Assembly: GCA_902364645.1 (NCBI GenBank)
Contig: CABJEP010000003.1
Span: 97,249 to 161,248, forward strand
Source: Coriobacteriaceae bacterium
Lineage (GTDB): Bacteria; Actinomycetota; Coriobacteriia; Coriobacteriales; Coriobacteriaceae
Length of the DNA: 64,000 bases
Direction: 5' to 3'
Shown here piece after piece: positions 8,399-16,687 of this stretch. Positions within the stretch are counted from its first letter, which is position 1; every line of letters starts with the position of its first letter. A program made the position numbers and the translations under genes. A model generated the notes under the pieces. The model was not told the DNA's origin, did no database searches, and saw nothing but the letters and a program-made list of their open reading frames with translations.

Positions 8399-8422
8399 CA
8401 GGAATAATGATGGGGAGCACCA

Positions 8423-10267
8423 TTGAATTATCTGAGTGAGATGCTCAAATTGCCGGTCTTGGACGTCGACGGCGAAAAGCTCGGCGTGGTCAACGATTTT
8501 GGTATTGCTACCGGCGAAGTTTTTCCACACGTGACGTCGCTCGCGTTCCGCGGTCCCGGCAAGACGCCGTTTATGATCAGCTGGCGCAAATGGGTCGACC
8601 GTATCGACGAGACGGGTGTACACCTTAAGACGTCGGCCACCGAAATCCGTTTTTCGTACCTGCAGCCGACCGAACTCTTGCTTGCCCGCGACGTGCTCAA
8701 CAAGCAGATCGTCGACACGCAGGGCATGAAGGTCGTGCGCGTAAACGACATCAAGTTTTCCATGTCGGGCGAAAATCAGCTGCGCCTGCTGGGTGCCGAA
8801 GTTGGTGCCCGCGGTCTGCTGCGCGCGATCAGCCCCACGCTCGAGCACGTCGTCGAGGGCTTTATGAAGCACCTGGGCAAGCCGCTCAGCGAGGACATTA
8901 TCGCCTGGTCTTACATGGACCTGCTCGATCGCTCGACTAAGAACATCCAGCTCTCGGTGTCGCACAAGACGCTTGGCGAGCTGCATCCTGCCGACATCGC
9001 TGACATCATCGAGCAGCTCGACCCGCGCCTGCGCGCGCAGGTGTTCGCGCAGCTCGACACGGCACAGGCCGCCGAGGCCATCTCGGAGTTCGATGACGAC
9101 GAGCTCATGACCGAGATGCTCGAGGGCCTGTCCGATACCGACGCATCGTCGATGCTGGCCATGATGGACCCGGACGATGCTGCCGACCTGATCGACGAGC
9201 TCGATTATGAGAAGGCCGAGAAGCTCCTGCGCCTGATGGGCGTCAAGGAGGAGAAGGCGATTCGTAATCTGCTGGGCTACGAGGACAACACCGCCGGCCG
9301 TATCATGACCTCGGAGTTTGTCTCGCTGCCCGCCACGGCGACGGTCGGCGATGCCATCGAGGCGATTCGCAAACTCGACGAGGACTTCGAGAGCGTCTAC
9401 TACGTCTATACCGAGGATCCGAGCGGCATGCTGACCGGCGTGCTTTCGCTGCGCACGCTGATCGTAGCCGACCGCGACGCCACGCTGGGCCAGCTCGCCT
9501 ATCGCGATCTGGTCTACGTGTCGCCCGACGAGGACCAGGAAGACGTGACGGACGAGATGACCAAGTACGACCTGGTTGCCATCCCTGTCTGCGACGAGAA
9601 CCGTCATATCTTGGGTATCGTGACCTTCGACGACGCCATGGACGTTATCGCCGAGGAGCATCAGGAGGACCTGCAGATCGCCGGTGTCGGCTCGGGCGAT
9701 AGCGCGTCGGACGACTCGACGAACGTGCTCAGCTGGTTCGTGCATCGTCAGTACTGGGTCGTCGTGTGGGGCATCGCCTCGTGCATTATGGCGACCGTGC
9801 TGGGGACGGCGCTGGGCTCCGCGCATCTGGTGGTGTTCCCCATGTGCGCCATGCCGCTCGTGCTGCTGGCTGCCTCGCGCATGGTGTCGTTCGTCAAGAA
9901 CTATTTCCTCGAGTACGACGGTCACGACGACGAGCCCAAACCGTACCTGGGATTCTTCTTCCAGAGCACGGGTATGGGCCTGATCCTTTCGCTCGTGACC
10001 TACCTGTGCGCGCAGCTGGTGCGCACCGCCGCGTTCCCCGATGCCACTATGTTTGAGGAGCAGCTCTTTACCGGTTGCTTTAATATCGCTGCCGTCATTT
10101 GCCTGGTTGGCAACATGAGCGCCGTGATTTACCTGATGGTGCTGTTCTGGCGCGATGAGCACGACCTTAACACGTCGGGCACCGCCATGAACGTCATCGC
10201 CGTCATGATCTCGTGTGTGGCGTACTGCATCGCCGCGGTGCTGCTCACCATGTCGGTCATGGGGTAG
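8423..10267 (+). CDS. MgtE_N/CBS protein with PRC-like N-domain and atypical 5-TM domain (putative Mg2+ sensor/transporter)
   Basis: 614 residues. Residues 1-145 hold two PRC-barrel-like units (LPVLDVDGEKLGVVNDFGI). About 170-270 is an MgtE_N superhelix (ELHPADIADIIEQLDP; MDPDDAADLIDELDYE). A CBS pair follows (GRIMTSEFVSLPATATVGDA; LVAIPVCDENRHILGIVTF). The C-terminus has five hydrophobic segments. The P-x-x-GGNAG signature of the MgtE pore is missing, so the membrane part is not a standard MgtE channel. A NRAMP-related transporter starts 8 nt after the stop. I infer a Mg2+-sensing regulatory or coupling protein. The start is TTG 8423 with RBS GGGGAG six bases ahead. Confidence 0.8.
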   Translation: MNYLSEMLKLPVLDVDGEKLGVVNDFGIATGEVFPHVTSLAFRGPGKTPFMISWRKWVDRIDETGVHLKTSATEIRFSYLQPTELLLARDVLNKQIVDTQGMKVVRVNDIKFSMSGENQLRLLGAEVGARGLLRAISPTLEHVVEGFMKHLGKPLSEDIIAWSYMDLLDRSTKNIQLSVSHKTLGELHPADIADIIEQLDPRLRAQVFAQLDTAQAAEAISEFDDDELMTEMLEGLSDTDASSMLAMMDPDDAADLIDELDYEKAEKLLRLMGVKEEKAIRNLLGYEDNTAGRIMTSEFVSLPATATVGDAIEAIRKLDEDFESVYYVYTEDPSGMLTGVLSLRTLIVADRDATLGQLAYRDLVYVSPDEDQEDVTDEMTKYDLVAIPVCDENRHILGIVTFDDAMDVIAEEHQEDLQIAGVGSGDSASDDSTNVLSWFVHRQYWVVVWGIASCIMATVLGTALGSAHLVVFPMCAMPLVLLAASRMVSFVKNYFLEYDGHDDEPKPYLGFFFQSTGMGLILSLVTYLCAQLVRTAAFPDATMFEEQLFTGCFNIAAVICLVGNMSAVIYLMVLFWRDEHDLNTSGTAMNVIAVMISCVAYCIAAVLLTMSVMG

Positions 10268-10275
10268 GTGGTCGC

Positions 10276-11538
10276 GTGCAAAATACGAAGCAAAAGCCGA
10301 GCACCAAGCAAAAGCTGACCATCGCGGCCATCTTTGGCGCCATGGGCCCCGGTCTTCTGGCGGCGCTTTCGGGCAATGACGCCGGCGGCATCGCCACGTA
10401 TTCCAGCGCGGGCGCCAGCTATGGCTATAAGATGCTCTGGATGCTTCCCGTCATGACCGTGCTGCTCATCGTGACGCAAGAGACCGCGGCGCGCTGCGGT
10501 TGCGTCACGGGCAAGGGCTTGGCCTCGCTCATCCGTGAGCGCTTTGGCGTGCGCAGGAGCGTGCTGGCCATGGCGGCGCTGCTGATCGCCAACACGGCCG
10601 TTACCATTTCGGAGTTCGCGGGCATCGCGAGTGGCCTTGCTCTGTTTGGCGTTCCGGCGAGCATCTCGGTGCCGCTCGTGGCGCTGCTGGTGTGGATGCT
10701 TACCATGTCGGGCAGCTTCCAGCGCATCGAGAAGATTTTGCTGCTGGTAAGCTGCGTGTTCGTGACCTACATCGTCGCCGCGTTTATGGCCGGCCCCAAC
10801 TGGGGCGAGGTCGCGGTCGACTTGGTCGTCCCCAATATTCAGAACGATCCCAGCTACGTGTCGCTTGTGGTCGCAACAATTGGTACCACCATTGCACCGT
10901 GGATGATCTTCTTGGCTCAGAACAACGTGGTCGATAAGAATGCGGGCGAGGACGACATCGCGCTGCAGCGTATTGATACCGTGAGCGGCTCGATTGCTGC
11001 TGATATCATTGCGGGCTTCATTATCATCACGACCGGTACGGTGCTGTTCCCGGCGGGTATTCAGATTAGCGATGCCGCCGATGCCGCCCGCGCGCTGGAG
11101 CCCATCGCGGGCCAGTGGTCCACGGTGCTGTTTGCCTCGGGCCTGGTCGCAGCGAGTTTTTTGGCTGCCTGCGTGCTGCCGGGCGTTACGTCGAGTGCCA
11201 TCTGCGAGGCTTTTGGCTGGGAGCGCGGCGCCGATCGCAGCTGGGACGAGGCCCCGGTTTACCGCGGCATCATTACGGCCATCATCGGCATTTCTGCCGT
11301 GTTGGTGCTCATGCCTGGCGTCGATTTGTTCCAGATTATGATGACCTCGCAGGTCATCAACGGCGTGCTGCTGCCCGTAGTCCTGGTATTTCAGGTGGTT
11401 ATCGCGGCGGATCGCCACATTATGGGCGCCAACCGCAACGGCCGCGTATGGAACGTGCTCACGTGGGCGACTATCGGCGTGATTACGGTGCTGACGGTCG
11501 TCATGTTTGTGCTGCAAGCGATGGGCTACAGCGCTTAA
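10276..11538 (+). CDS. NRAMP-related divalent cation transporter (NRMT-like, probable Mg2+/Mn2+)
   Basis: 420 residues with 10-11 hydrophobic helices of the LeuT-like NRAMP fold. In TM1 the DPGN motif reads DAGG (GPGLLAALSGNDAGGIATYS), and in TM6 the usual MPH motif reads APW (GTTIAPWMIFLAQNNVVDK). These changes remove the Met and Asn transition-metal ligands. As I recall, they are the kind of change found in NRAMP-related Mg2+ transporters, of which an Eggerthella lenta protein is the structural example. Start GTG 10276 lies 8 nt after the MgtE-like stop, so the two form an operon and probably one Mg2+ uptake system. A terminator follows. Confidence 0.82.
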   Translation: MQNTKQKPSTKQKLTIAAIFGAMGPGLLAALSGNDAGGIATYSSAGASYGYKMLWMLPVMTVLLIVTQETAARCGCVTGKGLASLIRERFGVRRSVLAMAALLIANTAVTISEFAGIASGLALFGVPASISVPLVALLVWMLTMSGSFQRIEKILLLVSCVFVTYIVAAFMAGPNWGEVAVDLVVPNIQNDPSYVSLVVATIGTTIAPWMIFLAQNNVVDKNAGEDDIALQRIDTVSGSIAADIIAGFIIITTGTVLFPAGIQISDAADAARALEPIAGQWSTVLFASGLVAASFLAACVLPGVTSSAICEAFGWERGADRSWDEAPVYRGIITAIIGISAVLVLMPGVDLFQIMMTSQVINGVLLPVVLVFQVVIAADRHIMGANRNGRVWNVLTWATIGVITVLTVVMFVLQAMGYSA

Positions 11539-11559
11539 CGCCTACTTTTGCTTCCGAAC

Positions 11560-11590
11560 AGGCCGCCGCCATGGGCTGCGGCCTGTTTTT
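11560..11590 (+). terminator. Terminator of the MgtE-like/NRMT-like operon
   Basis: AGGCCGC pairs with GCGGCCT around CGCCATGGGCT; TGTTTTT follows. It lies 22 nt after the stop. Confidence 0.8.
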
Positions 11591-11620
11591 CGTCTGCTAT
11601 AGGGCGTTAGTTATATGGCG

Positions 11621-11850
11621 GTGGGCAAAAAATGCTAAATATGAGTACTGTTGCTAAGTGAATAGCATTTACATTCAAAAAGATAATGAACATAACCTAT
11701 AGTATGTTCATTAAAATTGGCTTCAATACGCCTTAAATCAGTCAGGTTGGCTGCTTTAGGGGGCTGTAGGGGTTGTCCGAACGTCAATTTGGGTGGTTTT
11801 GCCTGCTACTAAAATGGTAACAGTACTCATATTTGCCCTTTTTTGCCCAC
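11621..11850. mobile_element. MITE-like element, 230 bp with 34-bp terminal inverted repeats
   Basis: The left end (11621-11654) begins GTGGGCAAAAAATGCTAAAT and the right end (11817-11850) is its complement at about 30 of 34 positions. The interior is clearly more AT-rich than the surroundings and has no credible ORF; it contains a smaller GAACATA/TATGTTC palindrome. No transposase and no obvious target duplication were found. It occupies most of the 544-bp gap between the NRMT-like and acyltransferase genes. Confidence 0.6.
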
Positions 11851-12021
11851 AGACCTTTGAGGTCGCGGCGAAAAGGGCTTGTTTTGATTGTTTGGGGCAG
11901 GCGCGAGGCACGGAAACGATGTCTGGAGGGGCGGAGCGGCTTGGAATTCATCCGTAGAGGTCTCCATTGGCTGCGCCAGGAGTGCTTCCGGGTGCCGGTG
12001 CAAAAGGAGTGTCCCTAACTG

Positions 12022-12059
12022 CCGCAGGGGGCGTCGGCCGTGGCCGACGCCCCCTGCGG
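12022..12059 (-). terminator. Perfect 17-bp hairpin ending the acyltransferase gene
   Basis: CCGCAGGGGGCGTCGGC pairs perfectly with its complement across a 4-nt loop. It lies 24 nt beyond the stop of the minus-strand acyltransferase. No T run follows on either side. Confidence 0.6.
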
Positions 12060-12082
12060 GTGTACGCAGATTTTGCTGCGCG

Positions 12083-14299
12083 TTACTTGTCGGTGCCCAG
12101 CTTGTGTGGCTTGTAGGCGAGGGCATTGACGAGTGCGTCGGCGGCGGACTTGACGGCTGCCGGCTGCGGATCGTTGACGTGGTCCTCGGGGTGCACGGGC
12201 AGGTCTTTCTTGACCGCATCGTGGATCAGGTTGAGGTATTCGGTCACGCCGGTGGCCGACAGGTGCGTGCCGTCGCCGTCGAACAGGTCGTTGCGGTTGG
12301 CGCTGTGCCCGTACCAGTCGATAACGCGTACATTCTTGTAGCGCGTGGCGGCGTTGGCGATGGCCTGGTTCGTGGACCCGACCCACGGCTGCGGGCTACG
12401 CGTGTTTACAAACACGACAATACGCTGCTCGCCGGCGTCGGCCATGATCGCGTCGACCTGGGCGTCCGTTACCAAACCGTTGGTGCCCAGGGCAAAGACC
12501 ACGATCTTGCCGGCAAGGTTCTGCTGGATATAGCCCTCAAATGTCGCGCGGCCCGCATCAAACTGGCGGCCCTTTTCGGCATCGATATGGCTGTGCGGGA
12601 ACACGCCGTCAAAGGAATCAACGGCGCGCAGCGACACGGAGTCACCGATCATCAACAGGTCGTAGGAGCCATCGGGGAAGCCGTCGTTGTCCTTGTCGGT
12701 GTCATCGGCCGCCTGCTGGTCGGTGGGCGCGGTGTTTTTGGCTTCCTTGTTCAGGACTTCGGCGCCCTCGCCGCTCAGCGCAGACGTCTCGGGCACAAAA
12801 ATCAGGCCGCCCAGCGCAACGACCAACACGACAGCACAGGCTGCGCAGACAGGGGCGTGTGCGCGTGCCCAGTTGGCGGGCGTGGTGGTGCCATCGCGGA
12901 ATTCGGTGACGGTGCGGCCGAAGGCACCCTTCCTAAACGGCGTTTCGATAAAGCGATAGGAACACTCGGCTACGGCGACCACCACAAGTACCTGCAAGAT
13001 GTACTGCCACCAGGGCGTATCGTTGATGTTGGCGACCGGGTTCATGAGCAACAGCAGCGGATAGTGCCACAGGTAGATGCTGTACGAGCGCTTGCCAACC
13101 CACACGAGCGGCTCGGCGGACAGCACGCGGGCAACCATTCCCTGGGGCTGCACGCAGGCCGCGATGACCATGAGCGTGAGGATGGAGCATAACAGCGTGC
13201 CGCCGCGATACTGGAACGCGGTGTAGCCGTTGGTGAGCGCGACCATGGCGGCAAGGCCAACCAGACCCACGACGCCCAACACATCGATGGATGCGGGCGA
13301 GGACCAAAAGCGCACGAGGGCGCTCGGCTGTACCGGGGCGGTCTCGGCTGCTTCGTCGGCCTTCTCGCCAGGCTTTCCCTCGGCGTTCTTGCCATGCTTG
13401 GCGGCGCCAGCCAGGCGATTGAGCCCCAAACGATGTGCGAGACGCACCGGCGCCAGGTCGCGATCGGGGATAAAGGCCATCCAGGCACCCAGCAGCAGCG
13501 AAAACACGCGGGTGTCGGTGCCGTAGTACACGCGGCTGGGGTCGGCGGCAGGGTTGTAAAGCACCATCATGGCGAGGGCAGATACCGCGGCAAGGCCCAG
13601 AACCACGCGGCGCGTGTTGGGCTTGCTCACATGCATGGATACCATGGCAAACAGCAGCGGCGGCCAAATCAGGTAGAACTGTTCCTCGATGGCAAGCGAC
13701 CAAAAGTGCGTGAGCGGCGAGGGGTCGCCCAGAGCATTGAAGTACGAGACGTTTTGGGCAATCTGCCACCAGTTGTTGAAGAACAGCAGCGACGGCAGGA
13801 TGTCGGGGCGCATCTTGGTGAGCATCACGTGGTTAAAGATGGTGCACAGCGCGCAGGTCACGAACACTACCGTTACCACGGCGGGGACCAGGCGACGGAT
13901 GCGGCGAATCCAGAAGCTCTTAAGGTCGATACGGCCGGTCTTAGCGACTTCGTTGAGCAGCAAGCGCGTGATCAGATAGCCCGAAAGCACAAAGAAGATC
14001 GTGACGCCAAGCAGGCCGCCCTGAGCCCACGTGAGGTTGAGGTGATAGAGCACCACTGCGACGACGGCAAGCGTGCGCAGGCCGTCAAGGGCAGGGATGT
14101 AGCGGGACTTGGGGCGAGCAGGCGTCTGCTCCGCGGCGGGAGTGTTGGCGCGGCCCGCGTTGTTGGCAGAAGCGCGATGGGGGCTCGCGGTGCGTCGCGG
14201 CTCGTTGGCACGGCGTTCGCCCTTCACGCGTTCGTGCGGCGCCGGCTCGTTGCCCGTGCGGCGTCGACCGCGCGAGCCCGATTGCGAGAATTGTTCCAT
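12083..14299 (-). CDS. OafA/YrhL-type acyltransferase with C-terminal SGNH domain
   Basis: 738 residues. After a disordered basic head (1-65) comes an acyltransferase_3 membrane domain (about 65-440) with YIPALDGLRTLAVVAVVLYH, FWIRRIRRLVPA and HFWSLAIEEQFYLIWPPLL. An SGNH/GDSL domain (about 540-735) follows, with block I IGDSVSLRA, a GTNG motif and the catalytic DGTHLS. Such proteins O-acetylate cell-wall or surface polysaccharides: the membrane domain supplies acyl groups and the SGNH domain transfers them outside. Start ATG 14299. The gene diverges from ribokinase. The exact acceptor glycan cannot be told. Confidence 0.9.
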   Translation of the reverse strand: MEQFSQSGSRGRRRTGNEPAPHERVKGERRANEPRRTASPHRASANNAGRANTPAAEQTPARPKSRYIPALDGLRTLAVVAVVLYHLNLTWAQGGLLGVTIFFVLSGYLITRLLLNEVAKTGRIDLKSFWIRRIRRLVPAVVTVVFVTCALCTIFNHVMLTKMRPDILPSLLFFNNWWQIAQNVSYFNALGDPSPLTHFWSLAIEEQFYLIWPPLLFAMVSMHVSKPNTRRVVLGLAAVSALAMMVLYNPAADPSRVYYGTDTRVFSLLLGAWMAFIPDRDLAPVRLAHRLGLNRLAGAAKHGKNAEGKPGEKADEAAETAPVQPSALVRFWSSPASIDVLGVVGLVGLAAMVALTNGYTAFQYRGGTLLCSILTLMVIAACVQPQGMVARVLSAEPLVWVGKRSYSIYLWHYPLLLLMNPVANINDTPWWQYILQVLVVVAVAECSYRFIETPFRKGAFGRTVTEFRDGTTTPANWARAHAPVCAACAVVLVVALGGLIFVPETSALSGEGAEVLNKEAKNTAPTDQQAADDTDKDNDGFPDGSYDLLMIGDSVSLRAVDSFDGVFPHSHIDAEKGRQFDAGRATFEGYIQQNLAGKIVVFALGTNGLVTDAQVDAIMADAGEQRIVVFVNTRSPQPWVGSTNQAIANAATRYKNVRVIDWYGHSANRNDLFDGDGTHLSATGVTEYLNLIHDAVKKDLPVHPEDHVNDPQPAAVKSAADALVNALAYKPHKLGTDK

Positions 14300-14392
14300 A
14301 AAACATCATCCAATGACGAGAATAATCAGCACGTATTCATTGTAGCTGCCTGCCCCTGTGAATGCTTGCTGCTGGCGTAAGCTCAAGCGCGC

Positions 14393-14410
14393 GTCCACAT
14401 CAAAGTGGAC
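14393..14410. promoter_or_regulatory. Small palindrome in the ribokinase promoter region
   Basis: GTCCACATCAAAGTGGAC is a 6-bp inverted repeat with a 6-nt spacer, close to TTATAG (about 14416-14421), a possible -10 for ribokinase. It may be an operator; unproven. Confidence 0.3.
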
Positions 14411-14486
14411 TAAAGTTATAGGGGGTGCGAGAGTGCACAATCGTTGGTCGACGGTGGGCGCAAAGCCTGAAGACGAGGAGGTTTCC

Positions 14487-15482
14487 ATGGCGGATCACAG
14501 CATCGTTGCGGTGTTCGGCAGCATGAACATGGACCTTTCGGTGGCGTGCGAGCGCATGCCGCGTGCGGGCGAGACAGTCGGTGGCAGCGGTTTTATCACC
14601 AACGCTGGTGGCAAGGGCGCTAACCAGGCCGTCGCCGCTGCGCGCATGGGTGCGCGCACATGCATGATCGGCGCTGTTGGGCGCGATACCTTTGGCGATG
14701 CGCTCGTGGCAGGGCTCCAGGATGCCGGCGTGGGCGTTGAGTTCGTGGCGCGTCGCGATGACGTGGAGACCGGTACCGCGACTATCATTCGCTGCGAGAG
14801 CGACAACCGCATCGTGCTGTCGCCGGGCGCCAACCATGCGCTTGCGGGCGAGGACGTTGCCCGCGCACTGAGGCGCTTGGTGGCCGACGAGCTCGACGGC
14901 GATGCCAGCGAGATTGCCCCGGCTGCTGGCGGCGTCTTTATCGCCCAGGGCGAATGTGACCTTGCGGCGACGGCCGGGGCGCTTGCTTGCGCTCACGAGC
15001 TGGGGTTCTATACGGTCTTTAACCCTGCGCCCGCCTGCGATTTGCCGGCAGGAGCGTGGCCTGCGGTCGACTTGGTCTGCCCCAACGAGACCGAGTGCCA
15101 GATGCTGACGGGCATTCTGCCCACAGATGATGCGAGCTGCGTCGCCGCGCTCAATGCGCTGCTCGACAAGGGCGCCGGCGCCGCGGTCATCACGCTGGGC
15201 GGCGCCGGCTCGGTTACGCTCGGCGATGGCGGTGAGCCGCTGCGCATGCCGGCGCTTTCGAGCGCGGTGGTCGATACGACGGCCGCGGGCGATACGTTTA
15301 TTGGTGCGCTTGCTGCAGCTCGTCTGGAGGGTCTGCCGCTCTTTGAGTGCATGGCCGCGGGTGCTCGCGCCTCGGCGGTGACGGTATCGCGCCTGGGCGC
15401 TCAGCAATCAATTCCCACGCGTACGGAAGTCGAGCACAAGTTTGGTTTAGACGGTTTGGATGTAGACGGAGAAGCGGAGTAG
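14487..15482 (+). CDS. rbsK: Ribokinase (PfkB family)
   Basis: 331 residues. N-terminal VFGSMNMDLSVACERMPRAG and GGKGANQAVAAARMGA are the ribokinase substrate-site motifs. VVDTTAAGDTFIGALAA carries the anion hole and catalytic Asp of the PfkB family. The reaction is ATP-dependent phosphorylation of D-ribose to ribose-5-phosphate in the cytoplasm. Four bases downstream begins a nucleoside hydrolase, so ribose released from nucleosides would be phosphorylated here. RBS GAGGAGG (14475-14481) fixes the ATG at 14487. Deoxyribokinase activity cannot be excluded. Confidence 0.9.
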   Translation: MADHSIVAVFGSMNMDLSVACERMPRAGETVGGSGFITNAGGKGANQAVAAARMGARTCMIGAVGRDTFGDALVAGLQDAGVGVEFVARRDDVETGTATIIRCESDNRIVLSPGANHALAGEDVARALRRLVADELDGDASEIAPAAGGVFIAQGECDLAATAGALACAHELGFYTVFNPAPACDLPAGAWPAVDLVCPNETECQMLTGILPTDDASCVAALNALLDKGAGAAVITLGGAGSVTLGDGGEPLRMPALSSAVVDTTAAGDTFIGALAAARLEGLPLFECMAAGARASAVTVSRLGAQQSIPTRTEVEHKFGLDGLDVDGEAE

Positions 15483-15486
15483 AACA

Positions 15487-16461
15487 ATGGCAACCAAGAA
15501 GCTGATCCTTGATCTGGATATGGGTGTGGATGATGCGATGGCGCTCGCCTATGCCATCGCAAGCCCCGAGGTGGAGCTCGTCGGCATCACCACGTGCTTT
15601 GGTAACGTGCGCGTCGAGCAGTCGGCGCACAACTGCTTGGCGGTGCTCGACCTGTTGGGTCGTCCCGAGGTGCCGGTGTACCTGGGCGCCGATCGTCCCA
15701 TGAAGGCGACCGAACCCTACACGCCGCCGGCGTCCACCACGCTTATCCACGGCAAGAACGGTATTGGCGGCGCAAGCGTGCCCGCCTCGCCGTACGAGCC
15801 AGTGGGCGCGACGTCGGCCGATGGCAATGCGGCGGTCGATTACCTGATTGATGCCGCGCGTACCTATGGTCCCGATCTGGTCTACGTTGCGACCGGCCCG
15901 CTCACCAATCTGGCGCTTGCCCTGGAGCGCGATGCGGCGGCGATGATGTCCATCGGCCGCGTGGTCGTGATGGGCGGTGCGCTTACCGTGCCCGGCAACG
16001 TGAGCGCGGGCGCCGAGGCCAACATGGCGGGCGACCCCGAGGCTGCCGACGCCGTGTTGCGCTCGGGCCGCAAGCTCACCATGGTGGGCTTGGATGTGAC
16101 GCACCGCGTGGTGCTCACACGTCGCGACGTTGCCGGCTGGACGGGCTCGGGCACTATGGCTGGCTGCGCGTTTGCGAGCATGGTCGAGCACTATATCGGT
16201 TCGTACGAAATGAACGCGCCCTACCTGGGCGGCTGCGCGCTGCACGATCCGCTGGCGGTTGCCGTGGCGATTGATCCCACGCTCGTGGGTGCGCTCGGCT
16301 GCAATCTTCGTGTCGACCTGCTGGGCGAGTACCGCGGCCGCACTATCTGTGACGAGCACCGTCTGTCCGATCCGGATAAGAGCGCGCTCGTGGCGCTCAC
16401 CGTGGACGCCCCGCGCTTCCTGTCCGAGTTCAAGGCCCGTATGGCTCGTGTCCTGGGCTAA
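15487..16461 (+). CDS. Nucleoside hydrolase (inosine-uridine preferring type)
   Basis: 324 residues. The N-terminal LILDLDMGVDDAMALAYA is the DxDxGxDDA Ca2+-binding and catalytic motif of the family. The middle GPLTNLALALERD, VVMGGALTVPGNVS and AEANMAGDPEAADAVL, and the late LHDPLAVAVAI with its His-Asp, complete the active site. It hydrolyses the N-glycosidic bond of ribonucleosides to base plus ribose. It follows ribokinase after 4 nt, forming a nucleoside-ribose salvage pair. Base specificity is not clear. A terminator follows. Confidence 0.92.
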   Translation: MATKKLILDLDMGVDDAMALAYAIASPEVELVGITTCFGNVRVEQSAHNCLAVLDLLGRPEVPVYLGADRPMKATEPYTPPASTTLIHGKNGIGGASVPASPYEPVGATSADGNAAVDYLIDAARTYGPDLVYVATGPLTNLALALERDAAAMMSIGRVVVMGGALTVPGNVSAGAEANMAGDPEAADAVLRSGRKLTMVGLDVTHRVVLTRRDVAGWTGSGTMAGCAFASMVEHYIGSYEMNAPYLGGCALHDPLAVAVAIDPTLVGALGCNLRVDLLGEYRGRTICDEHRLSDPDKSALVALTVDAPRFLSEFKARMARVLG

Positions 16462-16472
16462 ATGATTTTCAC

Positions 16473-16510
16473 GCCCCGTCCCATGTAGTCAATTTGGGAC
16501 GGGCTTTTTT
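16473..16510 (+). terminator. Terminator of ribokinase/nucleoside hydrolase operon
   Basis: GCCCCGTCCC pairs with GGGACGGGC around ATGTAGTCAATTT, then six Ts. A very similar unit is present at 22.83-22.92 kb. Confidence 0.85.
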
Positions 16511-16570
16511 AGCTACCGAGTAAATACGCCCGTTGGGGGAATAGTCGCGTCGCTTCGCTTGACAACAGGC

Positions 16571-16635
16571 TAAACTAGCTATTAAACATTTACTATTCTG
16601 TTTAGATTGAATTTGCGGTCGTTTAGTTGTCGAGT
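16571..16635 (+). promoter_or_regulatory. Putative operators ahead of the LacI-type gene
   Basis: The region contains TAAACATTTAC, CTGTTTAG and CGTTTAG half-sites, the same GTTTA[G/C] words that recur ahead of the isomerase operon and at 41.87-42.21 kb. This suggests autoregulation by the LacI-type protein. Confidence 0.4.
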
Positions 16636-16687
16636 CACGGGGCGGTCAGGCCACGATGCTCCGCCACGACCGTTGCTAGGGGGAACA

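Noticed and set aside
8134..8422. M-box (ykoK) magnesium riboswitch
   Set aside because: The conserved GUUAGGUGAGGCUCCU-type core and other M-box blocks are not found; only short unrelated resemblances such as AGGTGAAATCC.
8129..10162. Minus-strand open frame of 677 codons opposite the MgtE-like gene
   Set aside because: Antisense shadow; no domain, no RBS, and it crosses the structured leader.
12083..12120. Programmed frameshift or broken end of the acyltransferase
   Set aside because: The SGNH domain is complete through DGTHLS and the frame ends normally before a strong hairpin.
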